Positions 43,227 through 52,440 of a stretch of 64,000 bases of DNA are shown here, piece by piece. The translations under genes were made by a program, and so were the position numbers. The notes below the pieces were generated by a model. The model did no database searches, was not told the DNA's origin, and worked only from the letters and a program-made list of their open reading frames with translations. Source of the stretch: Oscillospiraceae bacterium (GTDB lineage Bacteria; Bacillota; Clostridia; Saccharofermentanales; Saccharofermentanaceae); contig CADAIP010000009.1 in assembly GCA_902787975.1 (NCBI GenBank), positions 1 to 64,000 on the forward strand, written 5' to 3'. Numbering within the stretch: the first letter of the stretch is position 1; the number at the start of each line of letters is the position of its first letter.

Positions 43227-44978
43227 ATGGATATTTTCTCGTTTGTAACGCTTTTCGGCGGCCTCGCATTCTTTCTTTACGGAATGCGGCTTTTGTCTGA
43301 GTCTTTGAAGAAGACTGCCGGCGGTAAGCTCGAAAAACTCCTCAATAAAGCTACTGACAATAAATTCAAGGGCCTTGCGGTAGGCGCGATCATCACGATC
43401 GCCATCCAGTCCTCATCGGCAATGACGGTCATGCTGGTAGGTTTCGTTAACTCCGGCATTATGGATCTTCCCCAGACAGTCGGCGTTATATTCGGATCCG
43501 ACATCGGAACGACACTCACGGCGTGGATCTTGTCTCTTGCAGGTATCGACAGCGGAGACAATGTATTCTTAAAGCTCCTTAAGCCTTCTGTCTTCTCCCT
43601 GATTTTCGCGTTGATCGGTATAGCGCTCATCATGATCTGCAAGAAGCAGCGCCGTAAGGATATCGGCACAATGCTCATCGGATTTGCGATCCTCATGCAG
43701 GGTATGACCATGATGTCAGCCTCAATGGAGCCTCTCAAGGAGATGGACAGCTTCGTATCCTTCATGACCGCCTTCAAGAATCCTCTTTTAGGCGTTGTAT
43801 CCGGTGCGGTTGTTACGGGCATCATCCAGAGCTCTGCTGCTGCGATCGGTATCCTTCAGAGTATCTCCATGACAGGCCAGCTCACATACGGTATGGCTAT
43901 CCCGCTCGTAATGGGTGCCAACATCGGTACATGCATGACTGCTATCCTCTCATCCATCGGTGTTAACAGAGACGCAAAGAGAGTTACGGTCATCCACGTT
44001 GCGATCAAAGTTATCGGAACAGTTGTCTGGCTTATCGTCTTCTATGCGGTAAATGCCATTTTCAATTTCAGCTTTATGGACAACAAGGTCGGCATCGTCG
44101 GTGTTGCTGCGATCCACTCTATATTTAATATTGCTACAACTCTTCTCCTGTTCCCGTTCTCAAAGCTCTTGGTCAAGCTTGCACATGTTTTCGTCAAGGA
44201 GACAGCAGAAGAACAGGAATTCAAGCTCGACGAACGTCTCATGCTTACGCCTTCTATCGCTGTAGGTGAGTGCCGCAACATGATGGTCAAGATGGTCACA
44301 AAGGCTAAGGACGGACTCGATAAGTCCATGGACATGCTCTCAAACGGATATAACACAGCTGATTTCGACTTCATCAAGAAGAACGAAGAGCGTGTAGACG
44401 GTTACGAGGACCTTTTGGGTTCTTACCTTATGAAGCTCACGACAACGCAGCACTTGAGCGTTGAAGACAAGAACAGGTCTTCCAGGATCCTTCAGGCGAT
44501 CGGAGAAGTCGAGCGTATCGCCGATCACGCAAATTATCTGTCGGATTCGGCTGAAGAAGTTGAGACTAAGCATCTTGAATTCTCTGATGCCGCACGCGAA
44601 GAGCTCAACAAAGTCATTCCTGCAGTGCGCGAGATCTATACGATGGCTTTAAACTGCTACTTGTCCAACGACGCTGCCAATGCCGACAACATCGGACCTT
44701 TGAGGATCGTCATCAGTGAAATGTGTGATAAGTTCAAGGCAAATCACGTTGAAAGACTTGCAGAAGGTATCTGCACCACTGAACAGGGCTTCGTATTTAA
44801 CGATATCCTTTACAGCTGCGTCAGGATCGCCGAGCACAGTCTCAACATAGCTGCCATCGCTTACAGATTCAAGCGCGCGGGTTCAACAAACCCCGACACT
44901 TACATGCACGACTTCAAGCAGCGTAAGGATAAGGACGAGAAGAAGTACCAGGAGTACGTCAGGAAATATAACGCTTGA
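43227..44978 (+). CDS. Na+/phosphate symporter with PhoU-like domain
   Basis: A 583-residue protein. Residues 1-330 hold two Na/Pi-cotransporter repeats, each with a QSSSA-type motif (AIQSSSAMT near 62, IIQSSAAAIG near 205). Residues 345-560 form a helical PhoU-like domain in the cytoplasm. This is the usual layout of bacterial NptA/YjbB-like proteins, which move phosphate with sodium. A good ribosome site (CCGGAG) precedes the ATG. The glycerophosphodiesterase gene follows by 15 bases, linking phosphate transport with release of glycerol 3-phosphate. Confidence 0.93.
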   Translation: MDIFSFVTLFGGLAFFLYGMRLLSESLKKTAGGKLEKLLNKATDNKFKGLAVGAIITIAIQSSSAMTVMLVGFVNSGIMDLPQTVGVIFGSDIGTTLTAWILSLAGIDSGDNVFLKLLKPSVFSLIFALIGIALIMICKKQRRKDIGTMLIGFAILMQGMTMMSASMEPLKEMDSFVSFMTAFKNPLLGVVSGAVVTGIIQSSAAAIGILQSISMTGQLTYGMAIPLVMGANIGTCMTAILSSIGVNRDAKRVTVIHVAIKVIGTVVWLIVFYAVNAIFNFSFMDNKVGIVGVAAIHSIFNIATTLLLFPFSKLLVKLAHVFVKETAEEQEFKLDERLMLTPSIAVGECRNMMVKMVTKAKDGLDKSMDMLSNGYNTADFDFIKKNEERVDGYEDLLGSYLMKLTTTQHLSVEDKNRSSRILQAIGEVERIADHANYLSDSAEEVETKHLEFSDAAREELNKVIPAVREIYTMALNCYLSNDAANADNIGPLRIVISEMCDKFKANHVERLAEGICTTEQGFVFNDILYSCVRIAEHSLNIAAIAYRFKRAGSTNPDTYMHDFKQRKDKDEKKYQEYVRKYNA

Positions 44979-44993
44979 GGGTAGGCGAGGGGA

Positions 44994-46892
44994 ATGCCGG
45001 AAACTTTATCTTTCAAAGATATATGCAAAAAGGGTAAGGCCCGGACAGCGAGGTTCTTCAAGCGCTTTTTCCAGTTTTTAAGAGGTATCTGGATCCTTTT
45101 CAAGCAGAGCTTCAGAGTGGTTATGCTCTTCATTCTGCTCTGCTCGGTATTTACCATAATGGCAACATCCGTTCTGAAGGATCTTCTCATTACCCTCATG
45201 ATGAAGGTTACAGGAGTCGAATATATCGTTCCTGCCAATCTCTCTCACGTGCTTTTTAATCCCGTATCGATCATTTTGATGATCATTTTCGCGGTCATAA
45301 TAACGCTTTTCTCATTGTTCGAGATCGCAGGGCTCCTGCATGCTTTCTCTATGGGACAGGCAGGAAGAACGACCAACCTCATGAGCATGTTTGCCGCAGG
45401 ACTCCGTGCCTGCAGAAAGGCGCTTCATCCGAAGAACTGGTTCCTGATCTTTTTCATTCTCGTATTGTTCCCGCTGACAAGGGTTTTCCCTCTGGCTACT
45501 TCTACATTTAAGCTTATCCTTCCCGGATTTGTTAACCAGACTATCGATTACACCAAGGGACTTAACGTAGTTTACTGGATAGGTTACATCGCGTTGATCC
45601 TGATCCTTACGGTATATCTGTTCTCGATCAACAGCTTTGTAATGCAGAAGGACTCCTTCATAAAGAGCTGCACGAGATCAAGACATCTTGAAAGAGGACA
45701 TTTCATAGAGACGCTTCTGTCACTGATCCTCCTCACGATTATTTTGAACTTTGCGATCAACTCCATTTCTTCCATCATCGTCATCAACTGGAACGAAGCC
45801 GCCAGCATGATCCTCGGCAACAGCAAGAACATTATCTTCAAGGCAGAAAATGTCGGCACGTCCACATACCTCTTGCGCCAGATCCTCAAGAGCTTTATCT
45901 CGCCTGCGGTAAACAATGCCGCTCTGGCTGTTTTGTTCTACCGTTATGTTGATGAGAAGGACATGCTCCTGACTTTGTCAAAGGATACGTTCAAAGCGAA
46001 AAAGACATCCTGGAAAGGCGTCATCGTTTTCTTTATCGTCCTCGCGGTTTTCTCATCTGTAACAAGCGTTTACTGGATAAACAGATATGCGTTCCTCTTT
46101 GAACCCGTTGACCAGCCTCTGGTCTGCGCTCACCGCGGTGACAATGTAAACGCACCCGAGAATACGATGCCTGCATTTGAAATGGCAGCAAGCGAGAACC
46201 TGGAGTGGATCGAGCTTGACGTTCACCAGACATCGGACGGCGTCATCATCTGCAACCACGATTCAACGATCAAGAGAGTTACGGGAATAAATCTTTCCAT
46301 CCACGATCACACATACGAAGAACTTACTGCATGCGAATTCGGTTCATGGATGCCCGGCAACTACGAGCACGTTGTTGTTCCGACACTTGCCGAAGTTCTT
46401 CTGTTTGCTAAAGAAAACGGCATGCATGTCCAGGTCGAACTTAAGGGCCATGCGGACGATGTGAACTTTGAAGAGAATGTACTTCAGGTCATAAACGATA
46501 CCGGCATGCACGATAATGTCATGGTAATTGCCCAGGATCTGAGCCGTCTGCAGCGTGTAAACGAACTCGACCCGACGATCACAAAAGCATATTGTGTCGT
46601 GGTAGGTCTTGGAAATCTTGAGAACCTTGAATGTTCAGATAACATCTCTATCGAAGAGTCTTACATCACGCCTGAGCTTGTGCGTGACATGCATGCGCAG
46701 GGCAAAAAGGTATTCTGCTGGACTGTTGATAACGACGATACGGTACAGTATCTCATCAGCTGTGACGTCGACGTAATCGGTACGGATAACCCGATGCTTA
46801 TAAGCAATGCCGTCGAAAAGGGTGACTGTTCTGGCGGCATTACGAGAATATTCCACATTATTCTTCACGTCATTGCAAATATGGATAAATAA
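44994..46892 (+). CDS. Membrane glycerophosphodiester phosphodiesterase
   Basis: A 632-residue enzyme. Residues 1-365 hold about eight membrane segments of the GPDPase membrane-domain type. Residues 375-615 are a GDPD TIM barrel with the catalytic HRGD (VCAHRGDNVNAPENT), the ELDVHQTSDG metal-binding motif and CNHDSTIKR. These residues are those needed for hydrolysis of glycerophosphodiesters to glycerol 3-phosphate and an alcohol. The catalytic part probably faces outward, acting on lipid headgroups or teichoic polymers. GAGGGGA precedes the ATG, 15 bases after the Na/Pi gene. Confidence 0.93.
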   Translation: MPETLSFKDICKKGKARTARFFKRFFQFLRGIWILFKQSFRVVMLFILLCSVFTIMATSVLKDLLITLMMKVTGVEYIVPANLSHVLFNPVSIILMIIFAVIITLFSLFEIAGLLHAFSMGQAGRTTNLMSMFAAGLRACRKALHPKNWFLIFFILVLFPLTRVFPLATSTFKLILPGFVNQTIDYTKGLNVVYWIGYIALILILTVYLFSINSFVMQKDSFIKSCTRSRHLERGHFIETLLSLILLTIILNFAINSISSIIVINWNEAASMILGNSKNIIFKAENVGTSTYLLRQILKSFISPAVNNAALAVLFYRYVDEKDMLLTLSKDTFKAKKTSWKGVIVFFIVLAVFSSVTSVYWINRYAFLFEPVDQPLVCAHRGDNVNAPENTMPAFEMAASENLEWIELDVHQTSDGVIICNHDSTIKRVTGINLSIHDHTYEELTACEFGSWMPGNYEHVVVPTLAEVLLFAKENGMHVQVELKGHADDVNFEENVLQVINDTGMHDNVMVIAQDLSRLQRVNELDPTITKAYCVVVGLGNLENLECSDNISIEESYITPELVRDMHAQGKKVFCWTVDNDDTVQYLISCDVDVIGTDNPMLISNAVEKGDCSGGITRIFHIILHVIANMDK

Positions 46893-46903
46893 ATTGCGCG
46901 ACT

Positions 46904-46964
46904 CTGTATCTTCGTCACCAGGTCCTCGTGCGCTTCGCTTCTGCGGAAAATGACTCAGATACAG
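46904..46964. repeat. Inverted repeat between convergent genes
   Basis: Arms CTGTATCTTCGTCA (46904-46917) and TGACTCAGATACAG (46951-46964) are complementary at 12 of 14 positions, around a G+C-rich loop. There is no T tract on either side, so it is not a clear terminator. It lies between convergent gene ends, like the tandem palindromes elsewhere, but is single. Confidence 0.6.
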
Positions 46965-47014
46965 ATTCACTTTACGAAGAACTTAAACATTCAATTAATC
47001 GTGAATTTATAGGT

Positions 47015-47563
47015 TTAATCGATCGTTCGGTAGAAAACCTCATATCTGCCGTCGTCTTCCATCTCCATGACCATGTAACCGCGTTTTGAGCTGCCTCTCG
47101 GTATAGCTATGGAACCGGGGTTAAGCAGGCGCGGACCGGCGGCTGTACCAAAGCCTGATTCATAGTATCTGCTGAAGTCTGATATGGCATCTCCGAAGCT
47201 GTCGTAGGGCACGTGGGTGTGGCCGAACATGCAGATGTCACAGCCCTGTTCCTGTGCCGTGAGAGACAGTGTCAGAAGGCTGTAATTAACGCGCTGGCGG
47301 TGTCCGTGCGCGCAGTATATCCTGTGGCCGTTGAGTGTGAATACGGCTTCGTTTCTTTCGAGTGAAGGATCAAATGTATATGTGTCGCAATTGCCCTTGA
47401 CGAATATGCAGGCTGTCTTGGGAGCACCTGCCCATTTTGCGATCTCTGCCTGGGGATATTCGGAGTCACCGAGATGGATAAGCATGTCGGGTGTCTCTTT
47501 CATAATGGCCGTTCTTAAGGGGCCTGTAGTTCCGTGCGAATCACTTACGATCAGTATCTTCAT
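47015..47563 (-). CDS. YfcE/MJ0936-type metallophosphoesterase
   Basis: A 182-residue calcineurin-like phosphoesterase. Metal-binding motifs are all visible: SDSHG (7-11), LGDSE (31-35), GNCD, AHGH and FGHTH with the closing LNPGS. Members hydrolyse small phosphodiesters or nucleotides; the natural substrate is often unknown. AAGGAAA precedes the ATG. The gene follows the FkbM methyltransferase gene by 12 bases on the same strand, and probably shares its transcript. Confidence 0.93.
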   Translation of the reverse strand: MKILIVSDSHGTTGPLRTAIMKETPDMLIHLGDSEYPQAEIAKWAGAPKTACIFVKGNCDTYTFDPSLERNEAVFTLNGHRIYCAHGHRQRVNYSLLTLSLTAQEQGCDICMFGHTHVPYDSFGDAISDFSRYYESGFGTAAGPRLLNPGSIAIPRGSSKRGYMVMEMEDDGRYEVFYRTID

Positions 47564-47575
47564 TGTGTTTCCTTA

Positions 47576-48667
47576 TCAGACAAAACAGAAGTCGGTGTCC
47601 CATCCGGGAATGCACCTTGTGTGGATCATGTATATCTTATAGTCGCTTCTTATTTCAAGGACTTTTTGTACGAGAGTAAATACATCTTCGCTTCTGTGAT
47701 AGCATGCGATCTTCATCACCGGACGGCATCTGCTTATCGTATCCTTTGCGCCTTCGAGGGCAGACAGTTCAGAACCCTCAACGTCGAACTTAATGAAGCT
47801 CACGTTATCAAGAGCAAGTGAATCAACTGTTATTACGTCTATCTCACGCGTGTTCTTTAATTCAACATTGCTGTTCTGCAAAGCTCTTGTTCCTCTTCCT
47901 CTTGCGGTGGATACGAGCTCTTTTCCTACTTTGTCTCCGATAAGGGCATTGATGCAGGTGACATCGAATTCTTCTGCTTCCAGGTCTTCTGCACATGCTT
48001 TGAGCTTTGCAAATGAATGGCGCTCAGGTTCTAACGCAACAGCCTTTTTGAGACAGGGATATTTATTTAGATAACGTACTAATGTATCACCATAGTAAGC
48101 ACCGAGATCAATGAAGCATCCCGGTTTTATCTGATCCAAAAGTCTGAATTCAAGATCAGGATCAGACTCTGAATCTTCAAGATAAGAGATGTCTCCTGTG
48201 AGCTTGTAATTGATGTAATCTTCGTAGCACCTTTTGGAATTATCATCTGCAAGTTTTGAGTAAACGTCTTCAATTGAATCTTTATTGTCTTCATAGAATT
48301 CCCGGTTGAATAAAATGTCGCCGTACACGGGAACATCAGGCACATAAAGCTCTCTTTCAGATGCTATCTTTGAGACCTGTCCGAGCACTTCGGGACGTGA
48401 TGAGCCGAAGCAAACCAGAACGATGAAATCCTGACCTGCAAGCTTTTCGCAGCAGTCGGAATAAGATATGACCTTATATTCATGGAACATTCTGTCCCTG
48501 ACAAAACCGTCGCTCGCAAAAACGGCGGCAATGAGGTCTTTTAAGCCTTTGCGCTCAAGAACGGAAATTATCTTGTCTGCTCCGTCGCCAGTGCCGTAGA
48601 GGGCAATGGGGCGGCGTTCATCCGCAAGGTATTCCCAGAGATCAGATTTTGTTTTCGAGATATCCAT
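47576..48667 (-). CDS. FkbM-family methyltransferase
   Basis: About 363 residues. An N-terminal Rossmann-like segment (ALYGTGDGADKIISVL, about 20-35) may bind a sugar nucleotide or cofactor. The C-terminal half is an FkbM-type SAM-dependent methyltransferase, with FIDLGAYYGDT (SAM-binding) and KFDVEGSE. Such proteins methylate sugars in surface glycans. I place the start at 48667: a -35/-10 pair (48702-48675) ends 7 bases before this ATG. An in-frame start at 48781 would lie upstream of that promoter and within the divergent DUF4349 promoter. No Shine-Dalgarno site is present, so the mRNA may be leaderless. Confidence 0.82.
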   Translation of the reverse strand: MDISKTKSDLWEYLADERRPIALYGTGDGADKIISVLERKGLKDLIAAVFASDGFVRDRMFHEYKVISYSDCCEKLAGQDFIVLVCFGSSRPEVLGQVSKIASERELYVPDVPVYGDILFNREFYEDNKDSIEDVYSKLADDNSKRCYEDYINYKLTGDISYLEDSESDPDLEFRLLDQIKPGCFIDLGAYYGDTLVRYLNKYPCLKKAVALEPERHSFAKLKACAEDLEAEEFDVTCINALIGDKVGKELVSTARGRGTRALQNSNVELKNTREIDVITVDSLALDNVSFIKFDVEGSELSALEGAKDTISRCRPVMKIACYHRSEDVFTLVQKVLEIRSDYKIYMIHTRCIPGWDTDFCFV

Positions 48668-48674
48668 AGGGATA

Positions 48675-48702
48675 AGTATATATTCTCGTGGTGATTTCGC
48701 AA
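48675..48702 (-). promoter_or_regulatory. Promoter giving a probable leaderless transcript
   Basis: On the minus strand TTGCGA (48702-48697), 16 bases, TATACT (48680-48675). Seven bases then separate the -10 from the ATG at 48667, placing the transcript start at or next to the start codon. Confidence 0.68.
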
Positions 48703-48716
48703 ATTGAAATATTGTC

Positions 48717-48742
48717 TGCAACATTTCCCGGAGTGCATCTGT
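48717..48742 (+). promoter_or_regulatory. Putative ECF sigma promoter of DUF4349 gene
   Basis: TGCAAC (48717-48722), 14 bases, ATCTGT (48737-48742), then ATTTATGG. Motif and spacing match the sites at 5283 and 10570. It lies back-to-back with the minus-strand promoter at 48675-48702. Confidence 0.68.
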
Positions 48743-48798
48743 ATTTATGGTAACAACACGGAAGACGGCAGTACCCGTCAAAAATGGAGGATAGAATT

Positions 48799-49962
48799 AT
48801 GAAAAAAGGTGCAATCATTGGAATCGTAGCCGGAGCGGTAGTTCTTAATATCGCGGCCTTCTCGTTATTCGGCGCTTTCCTTAACGGTGCAAAAGCCGCA
48901 AGTTCGGATATCAGGACTCACAACGGTGAAGTTCAGATGCTTTCCGGAGATGTTTACTACGGTACTGATACCAAGTCCCTTACAAGCGACATGGATTTTA
49001 CAGCAGAAGCGGAATTTGCAGATGAAGCAGCTTTCACAGCAGGCATGTCAAACAGCCCGGTTACCGCTTCGCCGGACGATCCGGGAGTTAACGTTGATCC
49101 GTCACAGGGAAGACTTCTCATAAGAACGGTCATGATTACAGCGGAGACAACGAATTATAACCAGGTTGCAGCAGACCTTGAGAGCCGCGTAAGAGAATGC
49201 GGCGGATACATTGAATATTCTTCAATGCACGGCACGGGTAACAACAAGGATCTCCGTTCAGGTTCATATACCGTACGAGTTCCCGCAGATAAGCTCGACT
49301 CACTCATTGAAGCAGTCGGCTCAAGCTGCACGGTAACATCTTCCAACGAAAACACAACAGACGTAACACTTGAATACGTTGATACAAAGGCAAGGATCGA
49401 ATCCTTAAGAGTCGAGTACGACCAGCTTCTCAATCTCCTTGCCCAGGCAGAAGATCTCGATACTATCATCGTTCTTCAGAACAGACTTACAGACGTCAGA
49501 TACCAGATCGAGAGCGCAGAATCCAGAGTAAGAGTCCTTGAGAACCAGGTCCAGTATGCGACACTTACACTCACACTCAATGAAGTTCTTGAAGAAAAGG
49601 AAGTAGAAGAGCCCCACGTAGTAACATACAGTGAGAAGGTTTCCAACCAGTTCAAGCAGACATGGGAAAACACAGTTGAGTTCTTCCAGAATGCACTTCT
49701 CGGACTCATCGCATGCATCCCCGGCATCGTCGTAATGGCAATAATCACTGCAGTAGTTCTCATCATCGTCTTTACGGCACGCAAGAAGAGAAGAGCAAGA
49801 AGAGCAAAGGCACTCGCAGCTAAAGAAGCTGAAAAGATCGCAGAAAAGAAATCCGAAGAAAAGAAATCCGAAGAAAAGAAATCTGAAGAAAAGAAATCCG
49901 AAGATAAAAAAGATGCAAAGGAGGACAAGAAGGAAGAGAAAAAAGAATCAGCAAAAGACTAA
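48799..49962 (+). CDS. DUF4349 membrane protein
   Basis: A 387-residue protein. An N-terminal signal/membrane segment (about 5-25) is followed by an extracytoplasmic DUF4349 domain (about 100-275), whose middle is a coiled coil (LRVEYDQLLNLLAQAEDLD...). A C-terminal membrane segment (about 305-330) ends in a cytoplasmic Lys/Glu tail with SEEKK repeats. GGAGG at 48786-48790 supports this ATG over one 15 bases upstream. DUF4349 proteins are often linked to envelope stress, and the gene shares its promoter motif with the ECF sigma gene in this window, so it is probably in that regulon. No enzymatic role is known. Confidence 0.85.
   Translation: MKKGAIIGIVAGAVVLNIAAFSLFGAFLNGAKAASSDIRTHNGEVQMLSGDVYYGTDTKSLTSDMDFTAEAEFADEAAFTAGMSNSPVTASPDDPGVNVDPSQGRLLIRTVMITAETTNYNQVAADLESRVRECGGYIEYSSMHGTGNNKDLRSGSYTVRVPADKLDSLIEAVGSSCTVTSSNENTTDVTLEYVDTKARIESLRVEYDQLLNLLAQAEDLDTIIVLQNRLTDVRYQIESAESRVRVLENQVQYATLTLTLNEVLEEKEVEEPHVVTYSEKVSNQFKQTWENTVEFFQNALLGLIACIPGIVVMAIITAVVLIIVFTARKKRRARRAKALAAKEAEKIAEKKSEEKKSEEKKSEEKKSEDKKDAKEDKKEEKKESAKD
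49846..49905 (+). repeat. Four 15-bp tandem repeats in coding sequence
   Basis: Four near-identical copies of AAGAAATCCGAAGAA encode KKSEE-type pentapeptides in the charged tail of the DUF4349 protein. Such in-frame repeats can change copy number by slippage without breaking the frame. Confidence 0.9.
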
Positions 49963-50070
49963 TCCTAAAACAGCATAGATAATAAATCTGTAAATGGAAT
50001 CTGAGTTACGGCCGTAGATTAAGGATATTAGGAATAATGGGTTAAATATAAACTGGAATAAGAAACAAGT

Positions 50071-50787
50071 TCAGAATTCATATACAGAAAAATCACAACC
50101 GGCTGCGAAGCTCTCCCAACCATCGGGACCTCCGCAGCCGATGTTGTCATATACCGCACATGTCTTAAAACCGCCTGCTCTGGCGCCTTTCATGGCCTGT
50201 GGAACGTCGTCGAAAACAACTGCCTTGTCAGGCGTTACGACGATTCCCGGAGCGGAAATGTAATCGGTTGCGCGAAGGAAAATATCGGGCGAACTCTTAT
50301 CAATTTTGTTGCCGAGATCTTCTAATGTGATAACGAAATCAAACATGTTTCTTATGCCGGTGTGTACCAGCGAAGCTTCGGCGTTTCTGCGTGACAGAGC
50401 CGTCGTCACGCACAAAGATAATCCGAGTCTTTTTGCTTCTTCAAGATACTCTTTTGCACCTTTTTTGAGGCACACCTCAGACTTGTAAAAGCCATATACC
50501 ATCGACTCCCATGTGTCGACGATCTCCTGCCATGTGAGCGGGATCCTGTATTTGGTCTGGGTGTATCTTGCGGCATCTTCGATCGATGCGCGCTTTACGA
50601 CTTCGGTATATTCCGGAGTTACCTCATATCCGTAGCGTCCCAGGAATTCCTTATCGACATCGTGCCATACGGTCATTGAATCGAGGAGAGTTCCGTCAAG
50701 ATCGAATATGAGCAACTTAACGCCCTCTTTCGAGAGCGTTTTTAAGTCGGGAAAAGGTGCAAAAGAAGATAAGTCTTTCTTCATCAT
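50071..50787 (-). CDS. HAD-family hydrolase
   Basis: A 238-residue HAD-superfamily phosphatase of the beta-phosphoglucomutase/phosphoglycolate type. Motif I is FDLDGTLLDS (residues about 29-38), motif II is the Thr in VTTALS, motif III Lys is near ITLEDLGNK, and motif IV is AVVFDDVPQAMKGA. A helical cap lies between motifs I and II. It overlaps the fumarase beta gene by 4 bases, so translation is probably coupled, but no metabolic link to fumarase is evident. The substrate is unknown. The 100 bases after it show no terminator. Confidence 0.88.
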   Translation of the reverse strand: MMKKDLSSFAPFPDLKTLSKEGVKLLIFDLDGTLLDSMTVWHDVDKEFLGRYGYEVTPEYTEVVKRASIEDAARYTQTKYRIPLTWQEIVDTWESMVYGFYKSEVCLKKGAKEYLEEAKRLGLSLCVTTALSRRNAEASLVHTGIRNMFDFVITLEDLGNKIDKSSPDIFLRATDYISAPGIVVTPDKAVVFDDVPQAMKGARAGGFKTCAVYDNIGCGGPDGWESFAAGCDFSVYEF

Positions 50788-51407
50788 TCCATGTATGAGA
50801 GCTTGCCCTTGAGGTTCTCCAGTGCCTGTTCTCTTTTAGCGTTGAAGTCGGTTTTGTTATTCTCGATAAGGTTGTTGCCATAAGAATCGATGGATACGAT
50901 CAAAGGTCCGAACTTATCTGCTTTAAGCTTCCACATTGCTTCGGGCATTCCGAGATCGAGCCACTCAACGCCTTCCACGTCTACGACTTCCTCAGCTGCG
51001 ACTACGGCGCATCCGCCGGGGAAGATGGTGTGGATCGCGCAGTTGTCGATACAGCCCTGTGTAGTCTTGGGACCCATGCCGCCCTTGCCGATGATGATCT
51101 TAACGCCGGTCTTCTCAAGGAACTCTGCCTGTGCCTTTTCCATACGCATTGATGTTGTAGGTCCGACGCTGATTACCTTGTACTTGTCAGGTTCGCCTTC
51201 GGCATTGATCTTCTTCATGATAGGGCCTGCGTGGAAGATGGCCTTGCCCTTGAGATCTACCGGAGGTTCCTTGCCGGAGATAACGACTCTGTGATGAACG
51301 TCGTCTCTTCCCGTTACGATGTCACCTGTAAGATAGATGACGTCACCGATGTGAACTTTCTTTATATCTTCGTCTGATACGGGTGTTTTGAATTCAAAAG
51401 TGCTCAT
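50784..51407 (-). CDS. fumB: Class I fumarate hydratase, beta subunit (C-terminal part)
   Basis: A 207-residue subunit matching the C-terminal half of the one-chain Fe-S fumarases. Family stretches include GDVIYLTGDIVTGRDDVHHR, HAGPIMKK, GPTTSMRME and GKGGMGPKT. With the alpha subunit it interconverts fumarate and malate by an oxygen-sensitive 4Fe-4S cluster. It overlaps alpha by 4 bases and the HAD gene by 4. The closely related L-tartrate dehydratase TtdAB has the same arrangement and cannot be ruled out by eye. The symbol follows the two-subunit naming, not E. coli FumB. Confidence 0.85.
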   Translation of the reverse strand: MSTFEFKTPVSDEDIKKVHIGDVIYLTGDIVTGRDDVHHRVVISGKEPPVDLKGKAIFHAGPIMKKINAEGEPDKYKVISVGPTTSMRMEKAQAEFLEKTGVKIIIGKGGMGPKTTQGCIDNCAIHTIFPGGCAVVAAEEVVDVEGVEWLDLGMPEAMWKLKADKFGPLIVSIDSYGNNLIENNKTDFNAKREQALENLKGKLSYME

Positions 51408-52303
51408 AAGACTGCCCCCTTGTGTGTGAAGAAATCGTAGGTGAAGTCAGGCTTGATCCTGATTCCTGCCCTTCTGTGTGCCCAGCATGCGGTGGACATA
51501 CCCATTGCGAGAGTAGCGGGGTGTCTTGAAGCCTGCTCGATGTTTACGCCCATTACGGAAAGTTTGCCGCCGAATCCGCCGGGTCCTAAGCCGATCGAAT
51601 TAAGACCGTCTTCCAGAAGTTTTTCCATCTCAGCCGCCTTGGGGTTCGGGTTATGTGAACCGACCTGTCTTAAGAGCGCTTTCTTTGAAAGCTTTGCGGC
51701 AACCTCGGAGGAGCCTGCGATACCGATTCCGACAAGGCACGGAGGGCAGGCGTTTACGCCGTATGTGGTCATCTGCTCGAAAACAGCCTTTGCGATGCCT
51801 TCGTATCCTTCAAGAGGCATAAGGACTTTGGAGAAACCGGGCAGTGAGCATCCGCCGCCTGCCATGTAGAAATAGAGTTCCAGTTCATCACTGTCCTTAA
51901 CGATCTCCCAGTCTATCCAGGGGCTGTGGGTACCGATGTTGTTACCGGTATTCTTCTCATCGAAAACCTCGACCGCATTAGGTCTCAAAGGTGCATTCTT
52001 CGTTGCATCCTTAACAGCATCGATAAGTGCATCTTCAATGATATCCATGTAAGGCCACCTGGAACCTACGCGTGCAAAGAACTGCGGGATGCCCGTGTCC
52101 TGACAGGAAGGTCTCTTCAAAGAATCTGCAAGCTGCATGTTCTTTTCCATGACATTGTAGATGTCGGGAGCAAAGCCCTCATTCTCGATCTCTTTCATCT
52201 GTGATAAACGGAGCTTAACATCGTCAGGAAGGTGTCCTGCGGAGTAGCTCATGAATGATGCGACAAGTGCTGATAACTGTTCGCGGGGTAAGTCGGATGA
52301 CAT
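51404..52303 (-). CDS. fumA: Class I fumarate hydratase, alpha subunit (N-terminal part)
   Basis: A 299-residue subunit carrying the Fe-S cluster. Three conserved Cys are visible in CQDTG, AGGGCSLPG and ACPPCLVGIG. These match the cluster ligands of class I fumarases. A strong ribosome site (CGGAGG) precedes the ATG. It is the first gene of a three-gene unit with beta and a HAD hydrolase. Use of the Fe-S form fits an anaerobe. L-tartrate dehydratase is the alternative. Confidence 0.87.
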   Translation of the reverse strand: MSSDLPREQLSALVASFMSYSAGHLPDDVKLRLSQMKEIENEGFAPDIYNVMEKNMQLADSLKRPSCQDTGIPQFFARVGSRWPYMDIIEDALIDAVKDATKNAPLRPNAVEVFDEKNTGNNIGTHSPWIDWEIVKDSDELELYFYMAGGGCSLPGFSKVLMPLEGYEGIAKAVFEQMTTYGVNACPPCLVGIGIAGSSEVAAKLSKKALLRQVGSHNPNPKAAEMEKLLEDGLNSIGLGPGGFGGKLSVMGVNIEQASRHPATLAMGMSTACWAHRRAGIRIKPDFTYDFFTHKGAVL

Positions 52304-52440
52304 AAGAAAACCTCCGTAAATTCTTTTCGTGACAATTATATAACAAGTGGCAGTGCTAATGTCCCCACACTTTCAAAAGAAAAGCAAGTTCTTTATAATA
52401 AGCAAAATAATTAAATGATTTAAGATTATGAGGTATTGAA

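Noticed and set aside
46904..46964. Terminator between convergent genes
   Set aside because: The stem lacks a T tract in both directions. It is kept only as an inverted repeat.
49963..50070. Small gene or RNA in the gap after DUF4349
   Set aside because: No ribosome site with a usable frame, no stable hairpin and no promoter were seen.
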